Shown: positions 8,082 to 16,015 of the stretch, piece by piece
Position numbering within the stretch: the stretch's first letter is position 1
How the letters are laid out: each line of letters starts with the position of its first letter
From: CBDULX01 sp965368175
GTDB taxonomy: Bacteria > Pseudomonadota > Gammaproteobacteria > SZUA-229
DNA length: 18,423 nt
Reading direction: 5' to 3'
Assembly: GCA_965368175.1 (NCBI GenBank)
Contig: CBDULX010000038.1
Location: 1 to 18,423 of the forward strand
Translations under genes and position numbers: made by a program
The notes under the pieces: generated by a model
What the model was told of the DNA's origin: nothing
The model's database searches: none
The model's input: only the letters and a program-made list of their open reading frames with translations

Positions 8082-8219
8082 TGTCACAGAGTCGCAGAGT
8101 TCACAGAGGAACTTTGTGTGTCTCTGATAATAATTACATGCTAAAGATTTGAAAATGAGTTTGAATTTATGAAAACTAGAAAATTAAATAACCTCCGTGT
8201 CTCTGCGACTCTGTGGCAA
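8082..8219. repeat. Palindromic repeat element, copy 1, overlapping the start of ccmH
   Basis: The left arm CACAGAGTCGCAGAG (8085-8099) and right arm CTCTGCGACTCTGTG (8201-8215) are perfect reverse complements; the match extends to 18 bases with one mismatch. An inner imperfect arm pair, TTCACAGAG (8100-8108) and CTTTGTGTG (8112-8120), repeats the layout seen in the second copy at 16763-16847. The spacer is AT-rich and encodes no protein of its own. The right arm lies in the ccmH reading frame. It looks like a non-autonomous, MITE-like or REP-like element; no target duplication was identified with certainty. Confidence 0.8.
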
Positions 8220-8660
8220 TCTTTTGCTTTTGTGCTGTTGTTTCTGGTATATGCAACAGCTCAGGCCAAGATCGAAAGCCTGCAGTTTGATTCTCCCCAG
8301 ATGGAAGAAGACTATAACGTACTGGTGAATGAGTTGCGTTGCCTGGTGTGCCAGAACCAGAATCTGGCGGATTCCAATGCCGAGCTGGCGCAGGACTTAC
8401 GCAAACAGACTTATGAAATGCTGCAACAGGGTAAAAGCCGTGATGAGGTGGTGGATTTCATGGTGACCCGCTATGGCGATTTTGTGTTATACCGCCCTCC
8501 GTTTAAAATGACTACCCTGTTGCTCTGGCTTGGGCCACTATTTCTGTTCCTGACTGGACTAATTATCGTGGTGATGTTTTTTCGGAAACAGCAACAGACT
8601 ACGGCCAGGGTTTCCGAGCAAGAGAAAACCAGGGCGCATTCACTACTGGATGATGACTGA
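8169..8660 (+). CDS. ccmH: Cytochrome c maturation thiol protein CcmH (short form)
   Basis: CcmH is a periplasm-facing, membrane-anchored protein that handles apocytochrome cysteine thiols together with CcmG and takes part in the ligase with CcmF and CcmI. The 163-residue protein has a signal peptide (residues 1-33, cut after AQA), the motif LRCLVCQNQ with C58 and C61, a three-helix domain (NAELAQDLRKQTYEMLQQGK, then VTRYGDFVLYRPP), and one membrane helix at about 115-134. It corresponds to the N-terminal half of the fused E. coli CcmH. The n-region of the signal peptide is odd: residues 11-17 (VSATLWQ) are encoded by a repeat arm. The predicted start, ATG 8169, has a weak ribosome binding site. 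An alternative GTG at 8232 would leave no charged n-region. Confidence 0.95.
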   Translation: MKTRKLNNLRVSATLWQSFAFVLLFLVYATAQAKIESLQFDSPQMEEDYNVLVNELRCLVCQNQNLADSNAELAQDLRKQTYEMLQQGKSRDEVVDFMVTRYGDFVLYRPPFKMTTLLLWLGPLFLFLTGLIIVVMFFRKQQQTTARVSEQEKTRAHSLLDDD

Positions 8661-8772
8661 GCTGAATGCTGTTCAAACAATGTTCGGGCCTTAAACTCCT
8701 GATTGCACGATTACGACATCATCCCTATGGCTTTATCGCCCTGGGTTAATTACTGATTTTTCGAGAACCTAT

Positions 8773-10038
8773 ATGTTTGCTTTTACTATCGCAATAATTG
8801 CTTTAATCCTGTTGGCACTGGCATTACTGATTCCTTCACTGATCAGAAAAAACAGGCTGGAAGCGGATCGTTTTGATCAGGAAAACACCCGTATTGCTCG
8901 TGAGCGACTGGCAGAACTGAAAAATGATCTGGCCGAAGGCAATATCAGTCAGCAGGAATATGACCAGGTTAAAGATGAGCTGGAACAAACTCTGGCCATG
9001 GATCTTTCGCAGGAAGGTGATGAAAAATCCACCGTCGTTGAGAACAGCGATAAATCTCTGGCAATTATTCTGCTGGTATTAATTCCTCTGTTATCGATTC
9101 TCACCTATAGCCAGTTGGGACGGTTTGATTCACTGGATGGATCTGCAGCACAGGAGATGGCAGGCTCTGGCCATGAAGAAGGCGAAATGTCTATGTCCAT
9201 GGAACAGGCTGTGGCACAGCTTGCCGAGCGACTGCAACAGCAGCCGGATAATGCCGAAGGCTGGTTTATGCTGGCCCGCTCATTTATGTCTATGGAACGC
9301 TACGGTGAAGCCGCCAGCGCCTTCGGGAAAACTGTAGCATTGATGCCGGGTAATGCTGATTTACTACTGGCCTATGCTGATGCGTTGGCAATGATCGAAG
9401 GTGGTAAGTTAAGTGGCAAAGCATACGCCATTATTAAGCAGGCACTGGAGATCGATCCGCAGAATCTTCAGGGGTTATGGATGCGAGGTATGGCCGCGAA
9501 TGAAACTGGCGATTATCGGCTGGCATTGAGCAGCTGGTACCAGTTAATGCCCCTGCTTGATGATAATGTTGAAGCCCAGACGCAGTTACGCAGTATGATT
9601 GCCAGTGTTGAACCACAGCTTGGTTCGGATGCTTTATCTGAATTACGTAAGCAATATTTTGCAGAGCCGCAAACACAGGCGGAAGTTACATCGGCAGCTT
9701 CAATTACGGTTAGCGTGTCACTGGATGATTCGATGAGAGATCAGGTCTCAGCCAGCGATACCCTGTTTATACTGGCTCGTGCCGTGAATGGCCCGCCTAT
9801 GCCGCTGGCCGCAGTGCGCAAACAAGTGTCAGATTTGCCCATCAAAGTAGTGTTAGATGATTCCATGGCCATGATGCCGGCCATGAAGCTGTCCCTGTTC
9901 GAACAGGTAAAAGTATCAGCTATTGTATCTAAGGCAGGACAGGCCGGTTTAAAGAGCGGTGATCTGTTCGGTGAAGTGTCACCGGTGGATGTTAAAGCTG
10001 ATCAGCGAATAAGCGTGTTGATTAATCAAGTCAAATAA
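8773..10038 (+). CDS. ccmI: Apocytochrome chaperone CcmI (CycH), TPR protein
   Basis: CcmI binds the C-termini of apocytochromes and presents them to CcmF/CcmH. The 421-residue protein starts with a membrane helix (about 2-22), has a cytoplasmic helical loop with the pattern RLEADRFDQENTRIARERL and LAEGNISQQEYDQVKDELEQ, a second helix (about 94-112), TPR repeats in the periplasm (about 140-265, AEGWFMLARSFMSMERYGEA), and a C-terminal beta domain (about 305-420). It matches the C-terminal half of the fused E. coli CcmH. A 112-base gap separates it from ccmH. It is the last ccm gene; a hairpin-forming heptamer array follows its stop, without a T-tract. Confidence 0.93.
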   Translation: MFAFTIAIIALILLALALLIPSLIRKNRLEADRFDQENTRIARERLAELKNDLAEGNISQQEYDQVKDELEQTLAMDLSQEGDEKSTVVENSDKSLAIILLVLIPLLSILTYSQLGRFDSLDGSAAQEMAGSGHEEGEMSMSMEQAVAQLAERLQQQPDNAEGWFMLARSFMSMERYGEAASAFGKTVALMPGNADLLLAYADALAMIEGGKLSGKAYAIIKQALEIDPQNLQGLWMRGMAANETGDYRLALSSWYQLMPLLDDNVEAQTQLRSMIASVEPQLGSDALSELRKQYFAEPQTQAEVTSAASITVSVSLDDSMRDQVSASDTLFILARAVNGPPMPLAAVRKQVSDLPIKVVLDDSMAMMPAMKLSLFEQVKVSAIVSKAGQAGLKSGDLFGEVSPVDVKADQRISVLINQVK

Positions 10039-10043
10039 GTTGT

Positions 10044-10118
10044 CAGTGGGCAGTTTGCAGTTATAAGTTTTACTGCCCACTGCCCACTGCCCACTGCCTA
10101 TTGCCTATTGCCTATTGC
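10044..10118. repeat. Heptamer tandem array with an inverted partner, downstream of ccmI
   Basis: From 10073 the sequence reads as seven-base units: CTGCCCA three times, CTGCCTA once, TTGCCTA twice, then a partial TTGC (to 10118). The substitutions accumulate in order along the array. Upstream, CAGTGGGCAGT (10044-10054) is the exact reverse complement of ACTGCCCACTG (10072-10082), giving an 11-base-pair stem with a 17-base loop. Because the stem lies just after the ccmI stop it may protect the 3' end of the ccm mRNA, but there is no U-tract for intrinsic termination. Confidence 0.85.
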
Positions 10119-10460
10119 AGTATTAATAAACTCTAATCTACTAAGTCTCAAAAGTTGATCTGGAACACGGTTCTTTCGACAATTTTTTCTAGACAACATT
10201 AAATTTGATTAATCGCAAATTTCAACGTTGTAATTAGCCTCCTCTAAGCTCATCCTCTCATCTAATTTTTTGAATGGCAGTTTCGTAACATTTCACAACG
10301 TTATTACGGGTCGTTTTTTAGAGTAACTCAATAATAAGATGTGAAGCATCTGGTGAGACATTAATTATTTACCGCTGCCGTTTGATTAAGGTCAAATGCA
10401 ATTTAGCATAAACAGTGCAAGATTTTACTTGCGGCAATTGCGTCGCTTTTGGCAGGAATA
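10119..10460 (+). promoter_or_regulatory. nap promoter region with an operator-like dyad and an FNR/Anr box
   Basis: This is a non-coding, AT-rich stretch before napF. The main site is TTGATTAAGGTCAA at 10382-10395, which matches TTGAT-N4-ATCAA at 9 of 10 fixed bases. A class II start would fall near 10430, leaving a leader of about 31 bases before the ATG at 10461. The -10 expected near 10418-10423 (CAAGAT) is poor, as is common in activator-dependent promoters. Farther upstream, AAATTTG (10201-10207) and CAAATTT (10216-10222) form a perfect dyad, followed by the palindrome CAACGTTG (10223-10230). A single NarL/NarP-like heptamer TACCGCT lies at 10370-10376; alone it is weak evidence. FNR control of nap is known in E. 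coli, which supports the reading. Confidence 0.65.
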
Positions 10461-10973
10461 ATGGCAACACGGTTAAACAGAATGCAGTTCCTTCGGGGTG
10501 ACTTCAACGGGGAGTTGCCCTTCAGACCTCCCTGGTCAAAAAAAGAAGAAGAATTTACCGAACTCTGTACTCGTTGTGATGACTGCATAAAAGCTTGCCA
10601 CAAAAATATTCTGAGTCGTGGTGCGGCCGGGTTTCCTGAAGTAAATTTCAGCCAGGCGGGTTGTGATTATTGTCAGGCCTGTGCCGATGTATGCGAGAGC
10701 CAGGCCATCGAGATTTCCCCCGGTAACAAAACATCTCCCTGGGTTATTCATGCCCGTTTTAAAGATAACTGCTTGTCTGAACGGGGTGTTGTGTGTCGTG
10801 CCTGCGGCGATGTTTGTGAAATGCGGGCGATTCGATTCAAGCTGGCCGTGGGTGGCAGGGCGTTTATCGATTTTGATGCTTCAGCCTGTAATGGCTGTGG
10901 TGAATGTGTGTCCCTCTGTCCTGTTGCTGCCATTGAAATGCAGCATCATGTACAAGCTCAGGAGAGTCAATAA
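10461..10973 (+). CDS. napF: Nap accessory ferredoxin NapF
   Basis: NapF is a cytoplasmic iron-sulfur protein that helps mature or load NapA before Tat export. From ATG 10461 it has 170 residues and opens with RLNRMQFLRGDF, the usual NapF start. Sixteen cysteines occur in four groups: C36/39/42/46, C68/71/74/78, C104/112/115/119 and C143/146/149/153, of which the first, second and fourth are regular ferredoxin CX2CX2CX3C motifs. I chose ATG 10461 because AGGA lies four bases before it and the family motif follows; a TTG at 10449 in the same frame would add only four residues. The stop TAA shares its last base with the ATG of napD. It is the first gene of the nap operon. Confidence 0.93.
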   Translation: MATRLNRMQFLRGDFNGELPFRPPWSKKEEEFTELCTRCDDCIKACHKNILSRGAAGFPEVNFSQAGCDYCQACADVCESQAIEISPGNKTSPWVIHARFKDNCLSERGVVCRACGDVCEMRAIRFKLAVGGRAFIDFDASACNGCGECVSLCPVAAIEMQHHVQAQESQ

Positions 10974-11239
10974 TGAGTGATTATAATATTTGTGGCGTCC
11001 TGGTTCATGCGCAACTCGACCGTGTTAATCAGGTAAAAGCCAAACTGGAAGAAATTTCTGGTGTTGAAGTACATAGTGCAACAGATACGGGAAAACTGGT
11101 GGTAACAGTAGAGAGTGACAGCAGACGATTTGTTGCAGATACCATAACCGGGTTTACAAATTTGAGCGGTGTGTTATCAGCATCGATGATTTATCAACAT
11201 AGTGAAGATTTTACTACCGAAGGGGAGATGTCAGCATGA
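10973..11239 (+). CDS. napD: NapA signal-peptide chaperone NapD
   Basis: NapD is a small cytoplasmic chaperone that binds the twin-arginine signal peptide of NapA and delays export until the molybdenum cofactor is in place. The 88-residue protein fits the family size. It opens with NICGVLVHAQLDRVNQVKAK, matching the ferredoxin-like beta-alpha-beta fold of NapD, and the core VEVHSATDTGKLVVTVE is recognisable. The gene overlaps napF by one base and napA by four (ATGA), so it is translated together with its client. Confidence 0.93.
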   Translation: MSDYNICGVLVHAQLDRVNQVKAKLEEISGVEVHSATDTGKLVVTVESDSRRFVADTITGFTNLSGVLSASMIYQHSEDFTTEGEMSA

Positions 11240-13776
11240 AATTGACACGGCGTGACTTCGTAAAAACCAATGCGATAGCGGCTACAGCAGCCGTGGCTGG
11301 TGTAACCATACCAGGAATGAAAGAAGCGATGGCACAGGCTAGCGATAACATTCGCTGGGATAAGGCAGCCTGCCGTTTTTGTGGTACCGGATGCAGTGTT
11401 CTGGTCGGTACTCGCGAAGGTCGGATAGTGGCCACCCAGGGTGATCCGGATGCACCGGTGAACCGTGGGCTTAACTGTATTAAAGGCTATTTTCTGTCCA
11501 AGATCATGTATGGCAAAGATCGTTTAACTAAACCGTTATTACGTAAAACCAATGGTAAGTACGATAAAGAGGGTGAATTCGAGGAAGTGTCCTGGGATGA
11601 AGCCTTCGATATCATGGCTGTAAAATTCAAAGCTGCCATTAATCAGAGCATGGAAGAGAACAAGGGCAAACCCATTGAGGAGCTGACTTCACGTGTGGGT
11701 ATGTTTGGTTCCGGGCAGTGGACTATCTGGGAAGGTTATGCCGCTTCCAAGTTGTACAAGGCTGGATTCCGTTCCAATCATATTGACCCTAATGCACGTC
11801 ATTGCATGGCATCTGCCGTGGGTGGATTTATTCGGGCGTTCGGCGCCGACGAACCCATGGGCTGTTACGACGATCTGGAACACGGAGATGCTTTTGTACT
11901 CTGGGGTTCCAATATGGCGGAAATGCACCCGATTCTGTGGACCCGTATTACCGATACACGCCTGACCAAACCGGGCTGCGAAGTTCATGTACTGTCTACC
12001 TTTGAGCATCGCAGTTTTGACCTGGCAGACAACGGCATTGTGTTTGTGCCACAAACCGACCTGGCGATTTTGAATTACATTGCTAATTACATTATCCAGA
12101 ACAAAGCTTATAACAAGACCTTTCTGGATAAACATGTGAATTTCACCAAAACGCCAACTGATATTGGTTATGGCCTGCGCCCTGAGCATTCACTGGAACA
12201 GAATGCAAAAAATGCCGGTAAAGGCAATCTCAGTAAAATCAGTTTTGAAGAATATGCCAAATCTGTTGAGCCCTATACTCTCGAATACACCTCAAAACTC
12301 AGCGGAGTTCCAGAAGAAAATCTGTTGCGTCTGGCCAAATTGTATGCGGACCCGAAGAAGAAAATTACTTCGCTGTGGACCATGGGCTTCAACCAGCACA
12401 CGCGCGGTGTCTGGGCCAATGGTCTGATGTACAACGTGCATCTGCTAATGGGTAAAATATCTCAGCCCGGTAATGGTCCTTTTTCATTAACCGGTCAGCC
12501 ATCGGCCTGCGGTACTGCCCGCGAAGTGGGCACTTTCTCTCATCGGTTACCGGCCGATTATGTAGTGGCGAAAAAACCACACCGTGATTTCGCGGAAAAA
12601 ATATGGAAGCTACCGGAAGATACCATCCCTGGCAAACCCGGTTACCATGCAGTACTGCAAAACCGGATGCTGAAAGATGGCAAGCTGAACGCTTACTGGG
12701 TGATGTGTAATAACAACATGCAGGCGGCGGCTAATATCAACGAAGAAGCTTATCCCGGTTATCGTAACCCGGATAATTTCATCGTGGTGTCGGACCCCTA
12801 CCCAACGGTAACAGCCATGGCTGCTGATCTGGTATTACCTACAGCAATGTGGACAGAAAAAGAAGGCGCCTACGGTAATGCCGAACGTCGTACCCAGTTC
12901 TGGCGTCAGCAGGTAAGCGCTCCGGGTGAAGCTAAGTCTGACCTGTGGCAGCTGATGGAATTTTCCAAACGCTTCAAGGTGGAAGAAGTCTGGCCGGCGG
13001 ATTTACTGGCAAAAAAACCTGAGTATAAGGGTAAAACATTATTCCAGGTGCTGTTTGCCAATGGTCAGGTGGATAAATTCCCTAAACAAATAGTGAAAGA
13101 TGATCGTGGTAATGAGTACGAAAATCAGGAAATGGACGATTTTGGTTTCTATGCCCAGAAAGGTCTGTTTGAAGAATATCGTCGCTTCCAGCTGGAAGGT
13201 CCGAAGAAAGGCCATGAACAGGCTGAGTTCGAGACTTACCATAAGGTCCGCGGATTACGCTGGCCAGTGGTGAATGGTAAGGAAACCCTGTGGCGTTATG
13301 CTGAAGGTTACGATACCTATGTCAAAGCGGGTGAAGGCTTCAAGTTTTACGGTAATGCCGATGGTCGCGCCAATATTATTACTGCGCCCTATGAACCGCC
13401 CGCTGAAAGCCCGGATGATGAATACGATATGTGGTTATCCACCGGGCGTGTGCTGGAGCACTGGCATTCCGGATCCATGACCCGACGTGTGCCTGAACTC
13501 TATCGCGCCGTGCCTGATGCTCTGATCTACATGCATCCGAAGGATGCAGAGAAACGGGGCCTGCGTCGGGGTATGTCAGCCAGAGTCATCAGCCGTCGTG
13601 GTGAGGTCGAAGCTCAGGTCGAGACCCGCGGACGCAACCGTCCTCCAGAAGGGCTGGTGTTCGTGCCCTGGTTCGATGCCGGTCGGCTGATCAATAAGGT
13701 GACGCTGGATGCGACGTGTCCGTTATCGAAAGAAACGGATTACAAAAAATGTGCGGTGAAGATCGTAAAGGTATAA
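11236..13776 (+). CDS. napA: Periplasmic nitrate reductase catalytic subunit NapA
   Basis: NapA reduces nitrate to nitrite in the periplasm using a Mo-bis-MGD cofactor and one [4Fe-4S] cluster. The 846-residue precursor has a Tat signal, TRRDFVKT at 4-11, with a probable cut after AMAQA (about 35). The cluster ligands are C47, C50, C54 and C81 (CRFCGTGC and NCIKGY); K83 is the conserved lysine between cluster and cofactor. The molybdenum ligand is C190 in DPNARHCMAS, which separates Nap from NarG-type enzymes (Asp ligand). C-terminal cofactor motifs include STGRVLEHWHSGSMTRR. It is slightly longer than the E. coli enzyme (828 residues), the difference being spread over loops as far as can be judged by eye. 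The coding region is intact. Confidence 0.98.
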   Translation: MKLTRRDFVKTNAIAATAAVAGVTIPGMKEAMAQASDNIRWDKAACRFCGTGCSVLVGTREGRIVATQGDPDAPVNRGLNCIKGYFLSKIMYGKDRLTKPLLRKTNGKYDKEGEFEEVSWDEAFDIMAVKFKAAINQSMEENKGKPIEELTSRVGMFGSGQWTIWEGYAASKLYKAGFRSNHIDPNARHCMASAVGGFIRAFGADEPMGCYDDLEHGDAFVLWGSNMAEMHPILWTRITDTRLTKPGCEVHVLSTFEHRSFDLADNGIVFVPQTDLAILNYIANYIIQNKAYNKTFLDKHVNFTKTPTDIGYGLRPEHSLEQNAKNAGKGNLSKISFEEYAKSVEPYTLEYTSKLSGVPEENLLRLAKLYADPKKKITSLWTMGFNQHTRGVWANGLMYNVHLLMGKISQPGNGPFSLTGQPSACGTAREVGTFSHRLPADYVVAKKPHRDFAEKIWKLPEDTIPGKPGYHAVLQNRMLKDGKLNAYWVMCNNNMQAAANINEEAYPGYRNPDNFIVVSDPYPTVTAMAADLVLPTAMWTEKEGAYGNAERRTQFWRQQVSAPGEAKSDLWQLMEFSKRFKVEEVWPADLLAKKPEYKGKTLFQVLFANGQVDKFPKQIVKDDRGNEYENQEMDDFGFYAQKGLFEEYRRFQLEGPKKGHEQAEFETYHKVRGLRWPVVNGKETLWRYAEGYDTYVKAGEGFKFYGNADGRANIITAPYEPPAESPDDEYDMWLSTGRVLEHWHSGSMTRRVPELYRAVPDALIYMHPKDAEKRGLRRGMSARVISRRGEVEAQVETRGRNRPPEGLVFVPWFDAGRLINKVTLDATCPLSKETDYKKCAVKIVKV

Positions 13777-13782
13777 GTGTAA

Positions 13783-14643
13783 GTGGCAAAAGGTACAGAC
13801 AAACTGGGTTTGGGTTTGCAAAGCCGGCGTAAGTTTCTGGTCAATATTGCTAGAACAGCCGGAGGTGTAAGCCTTATGGGGCTCGGACTGGGTTTATATT
13901 CACGCCAGTCGATGTCTCTTCCTGCTCAGGCATTGCGTCCACCGGGTGTGGGTGAAGAAAAAGATTTTCTCGCCGCCTGCATTCGATGTGGTTTGTGTGT
14001 GCGTGACTGCCCCTATAACACCCTTAAACTGTCTGAATTGTCGGATAGCGTGGCACTGGGTACACCTTATTTTGAGGCCCGCCAGGTTCCCTGCGAAATG
14101 TGTGAAGACATACCCTGTGTTAAGGCCTGTCCCACAGGTGCACTGGATCCTGAGTTAACCAGCATTGATGATTCCCGAATGGGTCTGGCTGTATTGGTGG
14201 ACCAGGAAGCCTGTATTGCCTTCCAGGGTTTGCGTTGTGAAGTCTGTTATAACATTTGCCCGGTTCAGGGTAAGGCTATTACTCTGGATCGACAGCACAA
14301 TGCTCGTACTGGCAAGCATGCGTTGATTATTCCTGTGGTGCATTCCGATGCCTGTACTGGCTGCGGTAAGTGCGAACATTCCTGCATTCTGGATGAAGCC
14401 GCTATCAAGATATTGCCTATGAAACTGGCCAAAGGTGAGCTGGGTAAACATTATCGACTGGGCTGGAAAGAAAAGCAGAAAGCGGGTGGCAGTCTGGTGA
14501 CGCCAGATGAGCAACATGAGTACAACCTGCCGGAAGGGGTTCGTTATGACTACGAGGGCGAGGGGCTGATTCGGGAAGCCCCCGAAGAGGCGCCTTATTC
14601 CAGTAATCCACTGGATACCCTGAACAGAGGGTTTAACAGGTAA
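13783..14643 (+). CDS. napG: Periplasmic ferredoxin-type quinol dehydrogenase subunit NapG
   Basis: NapG is the periplasmic iron-sulfur partner of membrane protein NapH; together they form a second route for quinol electrons into Nap. The 286-residue protein has a Tat signal (QSRRKFLVN, RR at 15-16, hydrophobic run 27-39) and four cysteine groups for [4Fe-4S] clusters: CIRCGLCVRDCP (67-78), CEMCEDIPCVKACP, CEVCYNICP and CTGCGKCEHSC. The start is GTG at 13783, six bases after napA's stop; no ATG is available nearby in frame, and GTG 13777 is followed directly by a stop. The ribosome binding site is weak, so translation probably relies on coupling with napA. Confidence 0.95.
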   Translation: MAKGTDKLGLGLQSRRKFLVNIARTAGGVSLMGLGLGLYSRQSMSLPAQALRPPGVGEEKDFLAACIRCGLCVRDCPYNTLKLSELSDSVALGTPYFEARQVPCEMCEDIPCVKACPTGALDPELTSIDDSRMGLAVLVDQEACIAFQGLRCEVCYNICPVQGKAITLDRQHNARTGKHALIIPVVHSDACTGCGKCEHSCILDEAAIKILPMKLAKGELGKHYRLGWKEKQKAGGSLVTPDEQHEYNLPEGVRYDYEGEGLIREAPEEAPYSSNPLDTLNRGFNR

Positions 14644-15545
14644 TGGCTAAGTCAGCACCATCGCAACTGGGTCGGGAAGCCATTCGAGTCAAGGGCTGGC
14701 TGAGGGCGTACAAGTGGTTAATACTACGTCGTCTGTCACAGCTGGGTTTTCTGGCTCTGTTTCTGGTTGGGCCCTGGTTTGGGATATGGATTGTTAAAGG
14801 CAATATGATATCCAGCCTGACTCTGGAAACCCTGCCGTTGACCGATCCTTACGTGCTGTTACAGACATTGTTTGCCGGTCATGTGGTGGAAACCACTGCG
14901 GTTATCGGGGCCCTGATAGTACTGGCGTTTTATATGCTGCTGGGTGGTCGTGTTTACTGCTCCTGGGTATGTCCGGTCAACATAGTGACCGATGCAGCTG
15001 AGTGGATGCGCAATAAGCTGGGGCTTAAATCCGGCGTTCAATATTCGCGAGAAATTCGCTACTGGATTCTTGGCATGAGTCTACTGCTGGCACTTTTCAC
15101 GGGTACATTGGCCTGGGAACTGGTGAATCCGGTGTCAATGATCAATCGGGCGCTGGTATTCGGCATGGGCTTTGGCTGGGTGATGATTCTGGCAATATTC
15201 CTGTTTGATACCTTTGTCAGTAAACGGGCATGGTGTGGTCATCTTTGTCCGGTGGGTGCATTTTACAGCCTGCTGGGTAAGTTTAGTCTGGTTCGGGTCA
15301 ATGCCTATGCCAGAAAACAATGCGATGACTGCATGGAGTGTTTCGCTGTCTGTCCAGAACCGCAGGTAATCATGCCTGCACTCAAGGGCGAGGCAAAAAA
15401 TATCGGTTCGGTGATTTTATCAGCTAACTGTACTAACTGCGGGCGATGTATCGATATTTGCGGCAAAGAAGTATTCAAATTCGATCACCGTTTCAATAAT
15501 AAAATTTCAATTAATGTTTCACATCAGAGAGAGGTCCTGCCATGA
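14643..15545 (+). CDS. napH: Membrane quinol dehydrogenase subunit NapH
   Basis: NapH anchors NapG and passes electrons from the quinol pool. The 300-residue protein has four or more hydrophobic helices (about 30-50, 82-100, 138-156 and 168-188). Two CX3CP motifs face out of the membrane segments (CSWVCPVNIV and CGHLCPVGAF), and two C-terminal cytoplasmic [4Fe-4S] sites are present (CDDCMECFAVCP and CTNCGRCIDICG). This layout is the standard one for NapH. It shares one base with the napG stop and overlaps napB by four bases (ATGA). Confidence 0.95.
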   Translation: MAKSAPSQLGREAIRVKGWLRAYKWLILRRLSQLGFLALFLVGPWFGIWIVKGNMISSLTLETLPLTDPYVLLQTLFAGHVVETTAVIGALIVLAFYMLLGGRVYCSWVCPVNIVTDAAEWMRNKLGLKSGVQYSREIRYWILGMSLLLALFTGTLAWELVNPVSMINRALVFGMGFGWVMILAIFLFDTFVSKRAWCGHLCPVGAFYSLLGKFSLVRVNAYARKQCDDCMECFAVCPEPQVIMPALKGEAKNIGSVILSANCTNCGRCIDICGKEVFKFDHRFNNKISINVSHQREVLP

Positions 15546-15988
15546 ATAAATCACTGGTAATGGGAATGGTCCTGACCTTAGGGGCTTTGGGCTATATGTC
15601 TCAGGCATCTTCGGGTCAGATAGAATCATTGCGCGGTGTTAATGACCTGGATAACCAGTCAAATACCGTTGTGATTAAGAAAAACATACGCGATCGCGAT
15701 CCTATTGAACGTGACTATGTACAACAGCCGCCATTGATCCCTCATCATATCAAGGGATACGTAATTAATATGAAGTCTAATAAATGCCTGACCTGTCATA
15801 GCTGGGCAAATTATAAGGCAGCTGGCGCCACCAAAATTTCACAGACGCATTTTGCTGACCGGGAAAATAATGTGATGGCCAATGTGGCGGCCCGTCGTTA
15901 TTTCTGTACCCAGTGCCATGTACCACAGGCAGATGCCGCGCCACTGGTTGAGAATACCTTTGAACCTCTTAAAATCATTCATAAATAA
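15542..15988 (+). CDS. napB: Dihaem cytochrome c subunit NapB
   Basis: NapB is the periplasmic electron-transfer partner of NapA. The 148-residue precursor has a signal peptide (about 1-23) and two haem-attachment motifs, CLTCH (82-86) and CTQCH (122-126). Candidate distal ligands are H68/H69 in LIPHHIKGY and H103 in SQTHFADRE, as in known NapB proteins. The apoprotein depends on the Ccm machinery encoded directly upstream. The size fits the family. It overlaps napH and is followed by napC after 27 bases. Confidence 0.96.
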   Translation: MNKSLVMGMVLTLGALGYMSQASSGQIESLRGVNDLDNQSNTVVIKKNIRDRDPIERDYVQQPPLIPHHIKGYVINMKSNKCLTCHSWANYKAAGATKISQTHFADRENNVMANVAARRYFCTQCHVPQADAAPLVENTFEPLKIIHK

Positions 15989-16015
15989 TGACTGGTTCAT
16001 ACAATAGAGAGAAGA

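Noticed and set aside
10044..10082. Intrinsic terminator after ccmI
   Set aside because: The 11-base-pair stem is strong but the loop is long and no run of T follows, so it was kept as a repeat only.
10073..10118. Possible CRISPR array in the repeats downstream of ccmI
   Set aside because: The units are seven bases with no spacers and there are no cas genes; it is a simple tandem repeat.
10205..10218. Second FNR box (TTGATTAATCGCAA) upstream of nap
   Set aside because: The second half-site matches at only three of five bases, and the sequence is better described by the AAATTTG/CAAATTT dyad.
10370..10376. NarL/NarP heptamer TACCGCT before napF
   Set aside because: Only one degenerate heptamer was found, without the inverted partner at two-base spacing that NarP needs, so it is recorded as weak and not called as a site.
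11689..12189. A 166-codon open frame on the minus strand within napA
   Set aside because: It lies entirely opposite the conserved NapA Mo-cofactor region, lacks recognisable domains, and is explained by codon bias of napA.
11236..13776. napA as an assimilatory nitrate reductase or formate dehydrogenase
   Set aside because: The Tat signal, the cysteine molybdenum ligand (not selenocysteine), and the flanking napD, napB and napC identify a periplasmic nitrate reductase.
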